Below, piece after piece: positions 8,645 through 16,630 of a DNA stretch of 64,000 bases (its first letter is position 1; every line of letters begins with the position of its first letter). The position numbers and the translations under genes were made by a program. The notes beneath the pieces were generated by a model that was given only the letters and a program-made list of their open reading frames with translations, was not told where the DNA came from and ran no database searches. Source of the DNA: Methylophilus sp. TWE2 (lineage in GTDB: Bacteria > Pseudomonadota > Gammaproteobacteria > Burkholderiales > Methylophilaceae); contig NZ_CP012020.1 of NCBI RefSeq assembly GCF_001183865.1, forward strand, positions 186,001 to 250,000, given 5' to 3'.

Positions 8645-10386
8645 GTTTTCAAAGATTCACGCTTGCCATCTGTAGTCTGGCTGGCATCCTAGGCATGGTA
8701 TCGGCCTCGGCGGATGACGCTCTCAATGACAGTCGCGCCCGCCAGCGCTTGCAGAATACGGAAGGCCGGGCGCTGGAGCCTTATGCCAAAGGGGCTGGTG
8801 TGCCATTGCATGATGCGGTCAAACACCAGCAACACCAGCGTAGCAAAGCTGTCACCATAGACTTGAAAAGTGCATTGCAACCTTTCGAATCGCCAGAAAC
8901 TGTCAATATGTTGAGCAATGCGCCCAAACAGGGAGCGCAATTGAGTATTGCAGATGTCAGGCAAAAAGCCTTGCAAAACAACCTTAACCTGCAAGTTGCC
9001 AAAATGGACCCGACCATTGCTGCACAATCATTGCGCGAGGAGCAGGCCAAGTTTGACCAAGTGATTTTTGCCTACGCCAAATATGGCCAGAAAGATTTAC
9101 CAGCCATGTCAGGTGACAAGGTGATATTCAAATCTGACAACATCGCGCTCGATGGTGAGCTGGTCAAGCTCAATCCGGCCGAGCAAAAAAAAGAATTCTG
9201 GGAGTTGGAAACCGGGATTAAAGTGCCATTGAGAACCGGTGGTAACATCACCCTTAGCGCACCACTGGACAACTATGAAAGCAAGGGCAGTCTGGCCAGT
9301 GATCAATACCGCAGTGCTTTGCGTTTCTCGTTCAGTCAGCCTTTGTTACGTAATGCCGGGCGTCAGGTCAACGAGGCCAGTATCCGCATTGCCGCCCTTG
9401 ACCAGGATAGCGCACAGCTCAGAACACGTTTGCAGAGTATCCGTATTGTTACTCTGGTGGATAAAGCTTACTGGGATTTATACGAGGCATGGGCGGCACT
9501 GGATGTCCGCCGCAACCAGTATGAATATGCCAGCCAAAACCTGGCCATGGTCAAACGTCGCGTGCAGGAAGGCCTGACGGCCGCAATTGAAGTGAATCGT
9601 GCTGAAATTGGTGTGGCGGACCGCATGGAAGCGCTGATTATTGCTGAAACCAACCTCAAACTGGCACAACGGCAATTACAGTTTTTACTCAATGAGCTTC
9701 CGGAACAAGGCACAAGTGGCGCGCCCTGGGTGCCTTCAACGACGCCAAACCTGGTTAAATTTGAATTTGACCGGGAAAAACTGCTTAAAGATGCATTGGA
9801 TAGCCGGATCGAATTGCTGGAGCAGGAACTCAGGCTTAGCGCAGATCAATTGCAAATTGATTATCTGCAAAACCAGACTCTGCCCATGTTCACGCTGGAT
9901 TACCAATATGGGGCACTTTCCAGTTCGGCCAACCGGCTCGGTAATATCGGCCAGGACTTGCTGAATGGGCAATACAATGACTGGTCTATCGGGCTAAAGT
10001 TTGAAATGCCGGTGAGCAATGAGGCGCGTAAAGCCAAGCTGGATAAAGCGATTGCCCAACGCATGCAACGCCTGACCAATAAAACGTTGCAAACCCTGAC
10101 CGTCAAACGCGAAATCCACGATGCACTGGATAAAATGGAGCAAAACTGGCAACGCATCCTGGCGGCACGCCAGCAGGTGATGATCGCGGGGTATAACTAC
10201 GAAGCAGAACTCAAGCAGTTTAATGAAGGCTTGCGTACCATGACAGAAGTACTGGAAACCCTGACCCGGCTGGGCGAGGCGCAAATCAAGGAAATCCGCG
10301 CCATTAATGACTATCAGGTTGCGCTGATAGATTTAACTTTTGCCACCGGGACAGTGTTAGGTTATACGCAGATTAGTATGCAGTAG
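8641..10386 (+). CDS. TolC family outer-membrane efflux protein
   Basis: A 581-residue outer-membrane channel protein. The signal peptide MSFQRFTLAICSLAGILGMVSASA precedes an unusually long, charged N-terminal region (about residues 25-100), then two TolC/OEP repeats made of long helices and short strands. The second repeat ends with a typical hairpin near residues 505-575. It is longer than E. coli TolC (about 470 mature residues), mostly because of the N-terminal segment. The ATGA overlap with the HlyD gene places it in the same operon, so it completes a trimeric-channel export path. There is no clear terminator after it. Confidence 0.88.
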   Translation: MSFQRFTLAICSLAGILGMVSASADDALNDSRARQRLQNTEGRALEPYAKGAGVPLHDAVKHQQHQRSKAVTIDLKSALQPFESPETVNMLSNAPKQGAQLSIADVRQKALQNNLNLQVAKMDPTIAAQSLREEQAKFDQVIFAYAKYGQKDLPAMSGDKVIFKSDNIALDGELVKLNPAEQKKEFWELETGIKVPLRTGGNITLSAPLDNYESKGSLASDQYRSALRFSFSQPLLRNAGRQVNEASIRIAALDQDSAQLRTRLQSIRIVTLVDKAYWDLYEAWAALDVRRNQYEYASQNLAMVKRRVQEGLTAAIEVNRAEIGVADRMEALIIAETNLKLAQRQLQFLLNELPEQGTSGAPWVPSTTPNLVKFEFDREKLLKDALDSRIELLEQELRLSADQLQIDYLQNQTLPMFTLDYQYGALSSSANRLGNIGQDLLNGQYNDWSIGLKFEMPVSNEARKAKLDKAIAQRMQRLTNKTLQTLTVKREIHDALDKMEQNWQRILAARQQVMIAGYNYEAELKQFNEGLRTMTEVLETLTRLGEAQIKEIRAINDYQVALIDLTFATGTVLGYTQISMQ

Positions 10387-10491
10387 GGCGGTTGCAACCG
10401 TGATGACTCAAGCGATTGTTCTGTGAGTGCCCGCAACCTGATTAAGGCGCGGCAGCGCTATGGCCTGGAGGCTGCGTAATACGACCGCTGG

Positions 10492-11127
10492 CTATTCCGT
10501 GATGCCAGGGTTAAGCAGGCTTTCCACCTGCGCCAGCGTCATGCGGTGGATCCCGGCCTTTTCGCCATGTTTGCGCGGTGCTGTACGCAGGTCGTCAGTC
10601 TCGAAAATACTGATGCGCTGCGTGCCATAACGTGTTTCTACTAGCACCACGGGTACGCGTTTACGTAGCAGTTCGTGTTTTTGTTTGCTCGGACGGTCGG
10701 ACATCCGGTATTGCTGCTCGTCAAGGCGGTAGGGAATGTTCTGGTTAAGCAGGTAGATTTCCAGTTCTTTGGCGCTTTCGGCAAACACATGGATTTCGGT
10801 ATCTGTGTGTGGCCCGGCGGTGCCCTCCATCACAGCACCCGTCAGGAAAGGCTGAAATTTCTGTAGTAAACGCATCGTGTGTAGTGCGGCCTGGCGTAAC
10901 TCCAGCAGGTGGGCCGCGTCGGTTTCGTCTGCATAAAGTGCATGGTACTCACGTAAAGCCGCATCAATTTCTCCGTTGGTCGGCAACGGCGCATCCTGCG
11001 TGATCCCCATTGCTTTGATGGCTTTGCGCTTGGCACGGGCATAATCACTGATGCCTTCTTCAAACATCAGGCGGGCTGCGGACTGCGCGATTTCTTGCCG
11101 CAGGTCACTTGGAAATTCGTCAAACAT
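10492..11127 (-). CDS. Conserved hypothetical protein, possible nucleotidyltransferase-like fold
   Basis: A 211-residue soluble protein I do not recognise by name. The N-terminal third is helical and charged (MFDEFPSDLRQEIAQSAARLM). Near residues 95-115 a segment 'TGAVMEGTAGPHTDTEIHVFAES' recalls the strand-turn-strand of nucleotidyltransferases, where a Gly-rich turn is followed by acidic residues on a hydrophobic strand; this is a weak resemblance. The C-terminal part has Arg/Lys-rich patches (RPSKQKHELLRKR), which could bind nucleic acid. It sits 27 bp downstream of the PBP1A gene on the same strand and may be co-transcribed with it. Confidence 0.7.
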   Translation of the reverse strand: MFDEFPSDLRQEIAQSAARLMFEEGISDYARAKRKAIKAMGITQDAPLPTNGEIDAALREYHALYADETDAAHLLELRQAALHTMRLLQKFQPFLTGAVMEGTAGPHTDTEIHVFAESAKELEIYLLNQNIPYRLDEQQYRMSDRPSKQKHELLRKRVPVVLVETRYGTQRISIFETDDLRTAPRKHGEKAGIHRMTLAQVESLLNPGITE

Positions 11128-11154
11128 ACCGTGGCCCTCGCAATTTAAAGTGTC

Positions 11155-13596
11155 TTAGTTAGGGCTCAGCAATTTAGCGGCCGGATTCGAGGGCAGCTTT
11201 TTGTCATCATTGCCTCCACCACTATGCTCACCAATAAGCCGTTCCAGGAAGGAAGGCTCATCGTCTGCCGGGGCTTGTTCACCTTCTGGGTCAAACAGGC
11301 CAGGCAGATTCTCTGGGGTTGATTGTGGCAAGTGTTCTTCGTAAAAATATTCATAAATGCCGGTATCATCTTCGCCGACTTGTGCCCCGGTATAGGCGTC
11401 CACTTTCAGCTGTAGTACGCCATCCGGTACCTTGTACTGGTAAACCGGCAAACCAGGCAGCGTTTGCTGCATATAACTGATCCAGATCGGTAATGCAGCA
11501 CGGCCACCAGTTTCACCGCGACCCAGGTTGCGTGGATTGTCATAACCCACCCAAGCGACGGCCACCTCTTTCGGGTGATACCCGGCGAACCACGCATCAA
11601 ACTGGTCATTGGTGGTGCCGGTCTTGCCAGCAATATCAGGGCGACGCAAAGAAAGCGCTGCCCTGGCGGTCCCGTCCCGCACCACGTCTTGCAACATGGT
11701 CGTGATGATAAAGGCGTTGCGCTGGTCAATAACCCGCTCTTGCGAAACATGTTTACCGGCTTGAACCGCTTGAATCACCTTGCCGCGGCTATCCACAATC
11801 TTTTCAATCAGGTAAGGATGTACCCTGTAGCCGCTATTGGCAAAGGTCGCATATCCGGCTGCCATTTGCCAGATGGAGGTTGAGCCAGCTCCTAATGCGG
11901 TGGAAAGGTAAGCTGGATGATCTTTAGGGTCAAAGCCGAACCTGCGGAGATAGTTCTGGGCATAACGGGCGCCGATGGCATTCATCAAGCGGATGGAAAT
12001 GGTATTTTTTGACTGTGCCAATGCCTCGCGCAAGCGCATGGGGCCTGCATATTTTTCGTCATAATTACGCGGTTCCCAAGTACTGTTGCTGCCGGTCTCA
12101 GTCGAGGAAAAGCTGATGGGCGCATCTTCAAACACGCTGGCTGGGCTGTATCCTTTTTCAAGCGCAGCCGAGTAAATAAATGGCTTGAAGCTTGATCCGG
12201 GCTGGCGACGACCCTGGGTAACGTGGTTGTATTTGTTGCGCTGGAAACTGAAGCCACCAATTAAGGCCTGTACTTGCCCGGTTTCCGGGTTGAGGGCCAT
12301 AAAACCACTTTCGACCTGAGGTAACTGTACTACCATCCAGTTGTCACCTTGCTGATAAACGCGGATAACCGCTCCCGGCAACAGTGACAGCGGTGTGCGC
12401 TTGGCTGGTGGCATATGGTTTTTCACCAGCAGGATTGCTTTATCCTGCAACTTGAGGACCGTGCCACGCTTGGTGACCAAAGTGAGCAGGTTGGGCTCAA
12501 CCTTGGTGACCAAGGCGGGCACAAACTGGTTGTAAGTGACAAAATCACGCAGTAATTCGCTGACTTCACTGGCCTTCAATTTGCCTGCGGGCAATGAAAT
12601 CACTTGCTCTGCCCCACGGAATCCGTGCCGCAATTCAAAATTGATAATACCCTGGATCACCGCGTTGTTAGCTGCCGCCTGATGTTTGCTGTTAATTGTC
12701 GTGTAAACGCGCAAACCACTGGTATACGCTTTTTCGCCATAGCGTTTATACAAGGTAGCCCTTACGATTTCGGCGACGTATTCGCTGCCCAGTGCTTGTA
12801 TCTGCTGCCTGGATGACTGGAACTTCAATGGAGTGTTCATCGCCTGTTCCAGTTCGCGGTCCGTAATCATGCCGTAGCGGTGCATGTCACGCAGGACTTC
12901 ATGCTGGCGCTTGATCGCGTAGTCGGGATGAATATATGGGTCGTATTTGCTGGGCGCTTTTGGCAGGCCAGCTAGGAGAGCAGCCTCAGCCAGGTTAATC
13001 TGCTTGAGGTCCTTATCAAAGTAAGTCTTGGAGGCGGTGGCAAAGCCATAAGCACGTTCGCCCAGGTAAATCTGGTTCAGGTAAAGCTCCAGGATTTTGT
13101 CCTTGCTGATGGTGTTTTCAATCTTGATCGCCAGCATCGCTTCTTTGATCTTGGTCCAGATGTTACGCGGTGCATCCGGTCCGCTGAAAAAGTTCTTGGC
13201 CACCTGCATGGTGATCGTACTGGCGCCTTCATGGCCGCGTCCCGTGAGATTGTTACGGATGGCGCGCAGGATGCCGGTGGTATCAATGCCGTTATGTTGG
13301 TAAAAGCGCCGGTCTTCAATCGCCAGAATGGCTTCTTTCATGACTTTAGGGGTTTGTTCAATGGGTACAAAGGCGCGGCGTTCTTGGCCAAACTCTGCAA
13401 TCAGCCCGCCCTGGGCATCATAAATACGCAACGGCAGTTTGGGGTGGTAGTCCGTCAGCGCATCGAGTGACGGCAATGACGGATAGAGAATACTGATTAC
13501 CAACACCAGCAGGGCGGCGGCAATCAAGCTGCCGGTAATGGAGAGAAAAAGAAGGGACTGCAACCAGTTTCTTGAATTCATGCTTCTTGCTGCCAT
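11155..13596 (-). CDS. mrcA: Penicillin-binding protein 1A (class A)
   Basis: Bifunctional peptidoglycan synthase (also called ponA), 813 residues, anchored by one helix (about 14-37). The glycosyltransferase domain shows the catalytic Glu94 motif EDRRFYQHNGID and GASTITMQVAKNFF. An OB-like insert follows. The transpeptidase domain has SxxK (GSSFKP, Ser468), SxN (AQSKNT) and KTGTT. The C-terminal tail is Pro/Asp/Glu-rich and likely disordered. Start is ATG 13596; an in-frame ATG at 13581 is possible. It diverges from pilM, the standard betaproteobacterial arrangement that links wall synthesis to type IV pilus genes. Confidence 0.96.
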   Translation of the reverse strand: MAARSMNSRNWLQSLLFLSITGSLIAAALLVLVISILYPSLPSLDALTDYHPKLPLRIYDAQGGLIAEFGQERRAFVPIEQTPKVMKEAILAIEDRRFYQHNGIDTTGILRAIRNNLTGRGHEGASTITMQVAKNFFSGPDAPRNIWTKIKEAMLAIKIENTISKDKILELYLNQIYLGERAYGFATASKTYFDKDLKQINLAEAALLAGLPKAPSKYDPYIHPDYAIKRQHEVLRDMHRYGMITDRELEQAMNTPLKFQSSRQQIQALGSEYVAEIVRATLYKRYGEKAYTSGLRVYTTINSKHQAAANNAVIQGIINFELRHGFRGAEQVISLPAGKLKASEVSELLRDFVTYNQFVPALVTKVEPNLLTLVTKRGTVLKLQDKAILLVKNHMPPAKRTPLSLLPGAVIRVYQQGDNWMVVQLPQVESGFMALNPETGQVQALIGGFSFQRNKYNHVTQGRRQPGSSFKPFIYSAALEKGYSPASVFEDAPISFSSTETGSNSTWEPRNYDEKYAGPMRLREALAQSKNTISIRLMNAIGARYAQNYLRRFGFDPKDHPAYLSTALGAGSTSIWQMAAGYATFANSGYRVHPYLIEKIVDSRGKVIQAVQAGKHVSQERVIDQRNAFIITTMLQDVVRDGTARAALSLRRPDIAGKTGTTNDQFDAWFAGYHPKEVAVAWVGYDNPRNLGRGETGGRAALPIWISYMQQTLPGLPVYQYKVPDGVLQLKVDAYTGAQVGEDDTGIYEYFYEEHLPQSTPENLPGLFDPEGEQAPADDEPSFLERLIGEHSGGGNDDKKLPSNPAAKLLSPN

Positions 13597-13791
13597 CGTG
13601 AGAATTACCCATGAATTGTAATCTTTTTTTGCTGATTCATTGGCAGTTAATTATGGAATCATGCAAATAATCAGCATTCTTCCGACCTTCGCATGACTAG
13701 AGAATTTGCTGTTTCACCATTCAAAAACGTGAGTTGGCATGGATGATGCATGCCCCCACGGGGATTTAAATACTTCAAAAGGGTAATACCG

Positions 13792-14865
13792 TTGAGTCCG
13801 GGCTTTTTACAACGCAAAAAAACCAGTTTTATTGGTGTGGATGTCAGTGCAACCGCCGTCAAGATGGTGGAGTTGAGTGCTGTCGGCAAGCAGCAATTCC
13901 GGCTGGATGGCTATGCCAACGTGACCCTGCCCAAAGGGGTGATCAGTGATGGCAATATTAATGACCTCGCGCAAGTGGCGGATACGTTACGTGCAGCCTG
14001 GCGATTGCTGGGAACGCGCGCACGTCAAGTTGTGTTGGCCTTGCCCACGGCAGCGGTCATTTCCAAACGTGTCATCATGCCTGCCGGTTTGCGCGAAGAG
14101 GACATGGAGTTGCAAGTCGAGTCCGAAGCTAACCAGTATATTCCGTTCCCGCTCGAAGAAATGAATCTCGACTTTCAGGTGCTGGGCCCGATGGGCAAGA
14201 GTACCGATGAAGTAGAGGTACTGATTGTTGCGGCCAAGAAAGAGAAAATCGAGGACCGCGTGGCTGTCGCGGAAGAAGCTGGCCTGAAAGTCAGCATTAT
14301 GGACGTGGAAGCGTATGCAACAGAGACAGCCTATCGCCAGATTCTGAAACAGTTGCCCAACCATAGCAAAAAAACTATCACCATGATTCTTGATATCGGT
14401 GCGCATGTCACGCACGTCAATGTCATGGTAGGCACGCATTCTGTGTATTCTCGCGAGCAAGCCTTTGGTGGCGCAATGTTGTCGCAGGAAATCCAGCGTC
14501 GGTTTGGGCTTTCGCCTGAAGAAAGCGAAATTGCCAAACGACAGGGCGGCTTGCCAGATTCTTATGATCAAGAGGTTCTGCAGCCTTTCTTGCAAAACCT
14601 CGCAGGTGAGGCATCACGTGCCGTCTCTTTCTTTACCAACTCTACACAGTACAACAAGATTGACCATCTCTTGCTGGCCGGCGGGGTCGCAGCCACCGAG
14701 GGCCTGGCCGCCCTCATCGAACAAAAAACTGGTGTACATACCCTGGTGGCCAATAGCTTTCAGGGGATGACACTTGCCCAGAAAATCAAACCCTCCCAGC
14801 TGGAAACGGATGCACCTGCACTGATGATTGCCTGTGGCTTGGCGCTGCGAGGGGTGGACGCATGA
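13792..14865 (+). CDS. pilM: Type IV pilus assembly protein PilM
   Basis: Actin-like cytoplasmic ATPase of the type IVa pilus alignment complex. It starts with the first phosphate-binding strand FIGVDVSATAVKMVEL and carries later motifs such as DIGAHVTHVNVMV and LLAGGVAATEGL. It binds the N-terminal tail of PilN. I place the start at TTG 13792, which has AAAAGGG eight bases before it and gives the usual short lead-in; an in-frame ATG at 13750 has no ribosome site and adds 14 residues. Product length is 357 residues, normal for the family. Its stop overlaps the pilN start (ATGA). Confidence 0.93.
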   Translation: MSPGFLQRKKTSFIGVDVSATAVKMVELSAVGKQQFRLDGYANVTLPKGVISDGNINDLAQVADTLRAAWRLLGTRARQVVLALPTAAVISKRVIMPAGLREEDMELQVESEANQYIPFPLEEMNLDFQVLGPMGKSTDEVEVLIVAAKKEKIEDRVAVAEEAGLKVSIMDVEAYATETAYRQILKQLPNHSKKTITMILDIGAHVTHVNVMVGTHSVYSREQAFGGAMLSQEIQRRFGLSPEESEIAKRQGGLPDSYDQEVLQPFLQNLAGEASRAVSFFTNSTQYNKIDHLLLAGGVAATEGLAALIEQKTGVHTLVANSFQGMTLAQKIKPSQLETDAPALMIACGLALRGVDA

Positions 14866-15452
14866 TTAAAGTCAACCTGTTGCCGCATCGGCAAATCAGA
14901 CGTGCCGAGCGCCAGCGCGAATTTGGACTAATGGCTTCATTGGTAGCCATTGCGGCGGCGGCCATCCTGTTTGTGAGCTGGAGCTATATCCATAACAAAA
15001 TCCAGGCACAACAGGCACGTAACCAGCGCTTGCAGGATGAAATGGTTCGCCTGGATAAAGAGATTGCAGTGATTGGCACCTTGAAAGAGCAAATCAAGCA
15101 TGTGCTGGAGCGCAAGCAGATTGTGGAAGGCCTGCAGAGTGACCGTAACCAGGCGGTATTGATTCTTGATGAACTGGCCAGGCAGTTGCCAGAAGGCATC
15201 TTTCTTAAAAGCGTCAAGCAACTCGAAGATGAGATTGAGCTTAAGGGTGTTGCAGATACCAACACCCGTATCGCCACATTGGTACATAACCTCAGTGACT
15301 CGGCCATTATGCATAGCCCTAACCTGGTGGAGATCAAGGCCAATACCAATGCCCAGGGCGTTAAGGAATATGAATTTGTGTTGCGCGTGTCCTTGAAGCG
15401 TGAGGTCGCTGAAGAAGACCCTGCCAAGAAGTCCGTGCCGGCCAAAGGATAA
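14862..15452 (+). CDS. pilN: Type IV pilus assembly protein PilN
   Basis: Inner-membrane alignment protein of 196 residues. The cytoplasmic N-terminus holds the PilM-binding motif INLLP in the form VNLLPHR. One membrane helix follows (about residues 24-43), then a coiled coil (45-90) and a ferredoxin-like periplasmic domain that pairs with PilO. It overlaps pilM by four bases, and pilO begins six bases after its stop. Confidence 0.95.
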   Translation: MIKVNLLPHRQIRRAERQREFGLMASLVAIAAAAILFVSWSYIHNKIQAQQARNQRLQDEMVRLDKEIAVIGTLKEQIKHVLERKQIVEGLQSDRNQAVLILDELARQLPEGIFLKSVKQLEDEIELKGVADTNTRIATLVHNLSDSAIMHSPNLVEIKANTNAQGVKEYEFVLRVSLKREVAEEDPAKKSVPAKG

Positions 15453-15458
15453 CCAAGC

Positions 15459-16103
15459 ATGCAACTGTCTGATTTTAATAATATTGATCTCAAAACGGCC
15501 GGCAATCTGCCGATGCCAATGAAAGCGGTATTGCTCTCGATTCTGGCAGTGGCGGTGCTGGTGTTGGGCTATGTATTCCTGCTCAGTCCTAATCTCAAAG
15601 AACTGAAAGCCGAAAAAGAAAAAGAGCAAGGGTTACGCGATGAGTACATGGCTAAAAAAATACAAGCGGTGAGGATCAAGGCTTATGAGCAGCAGGTTGT
15701 TGAGATCCAGCGCACCTTTGGTACTTTGCTCAAACAGCTGCCGGATAAATCCGAGATGGATCGCTTGCTGACAGATATTAACCAGGCAGGCTTGAGTCAG
15801 GGCCTTTCGTTTGAAGGCTTTGTGCCTATGCCCGAAATATTCGCCGAGTTTTACGCCGAGAAACCCATCAATATTAAAGTGCTCGGTCACTATCATGAAC
15901 TGGGGGCGTTTGTGACTGAAGTCGCTAAATTATCCCGTATTGTCACGCTGCATAACTTGCAAATCCAGCCTGCCGGCAAAGAGGACAAGCAACCGCATAA
16001 GGATATGCTGGTGATGGAGGCTGTCGCAAAAACCTACCGTTACCTTGACGCAGACGAAGTGGCTGCACGTAAGGCTCAAGAGAGCAAGGCGGGGAAAAAA
16101 TAA
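15459..16103 (+). CDS. pilO: Type IV pilus assembly protein PilO
   Basis: 214-residue partner of PilN. It has a short cytoplasmic segment, one membrane helix (about 25-45, VLLSILAVAVLVLGYVFLL), a coiled coil and a periplasmic ferredoxin-like domain (about 100-195). The PilN-PilO heterodimer links cytoplasmic PilM to the lipoprotein PilP and the secretin. Its stop overlaps the pilP start by one base (TAATG). Confidence 0.95.
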   Translation: MQLSDFNNIDLKTAGNLPMPMKAVLLSILAVAVLVLGYVFLLSPNLKELKAEKEKEQGLRDEYMAKKIQAVRIKAYEQQVVEIQRTFGTLLKQLPDKSEMDRLLTDINQAGLSQGLSFEGFVPMPEIFAEFYAEKPINIKVLGHYHELGAFVTEVAKLSRIVTLHNLQIQPAGKEDKQPHKDMLVMEAVAKTYRYLDADEVAARKAQESKAGKK

Positions 16104-16630
16104 TGCGTAAACAGTCCTTGTTTTCTCTGATTCCAATGTTATTGCTGGCAGCCTGCGGAGGCTCACAGGATGGCGATTTGACGCAGTTTATGAATGAAGC
16201 AGACCAGACCACGGTTGCCCCGGTAGAGCCCTTGCCGGAAGTGCAAGGATTCTCCCCCAAGCAATACAACGCGGATGGTGTGTTACATGACCCTTTTGTG
16301 CCTCGCAAAGCGACGGTGCAAAACACTAATCAGCCTGACTTGAATCGTCCCAAAGAGCCATTAGAGGCGTATCCGCTGGAAAACCTCAAGTTTGTGGGGG
16401 TGTTGAGCAAAAAAAATAGCATCTTTGCCACCATACAAACGCCGGACAACATGGTGTATCAAGTGAAGCCAGGCTCGCATCTGGGTGAAAAATTTGGCGT
16501 GGTGACGGCGTTAACAGAAAACCGTCAAACATTGAAATACGAATTAAAAGTAAAAGAGACGATTCAAGACCCCGTCAGCGGTGAGTGGTCTCAGCAAATG
16601 ACAACATTGGAATTGCAGGAACATCAATGA
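16103..16630 (+). CDS. pilP: Type IV pilus lipoprotein PilP
   Basis: Inner-membrane-associated lipoprotein of 175 residues. The signal sequence ends in the lipobox LLAACG, so Cys18 would be lipidated. An unstructured linker precedes a C-terminal beta-sandwich (about residues 80-170, LENLKFVGVLSKKNSIFATIQTP region) that binds the periplasmic N-domains of PilQ. It overlaps pilQ by four bases. Confidence 0.94.
   Translation: MRKQSLFSLIPMLLLAACGGSQDGDLTQFMNEADQTTVAPVEPLPEVQGFSPKQYNADGVLHDPFVPRKATVQNTNQPDLNRPKEPLEAYPLENLKFVGVLSKKNSIFATIQTPDNMVYQVKPGSHLGEKFGVVTALTENRQTLKYELKVKETIQDPVSGEWSQQMTTLELQEHQ

Noticed and set aside
10387..10491. Terminator search between the TolC-like gene and the convergent hypothetical
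   Set aside because: Only a short GGTTGCAACC palindrome is present, without a T-run on either strand.
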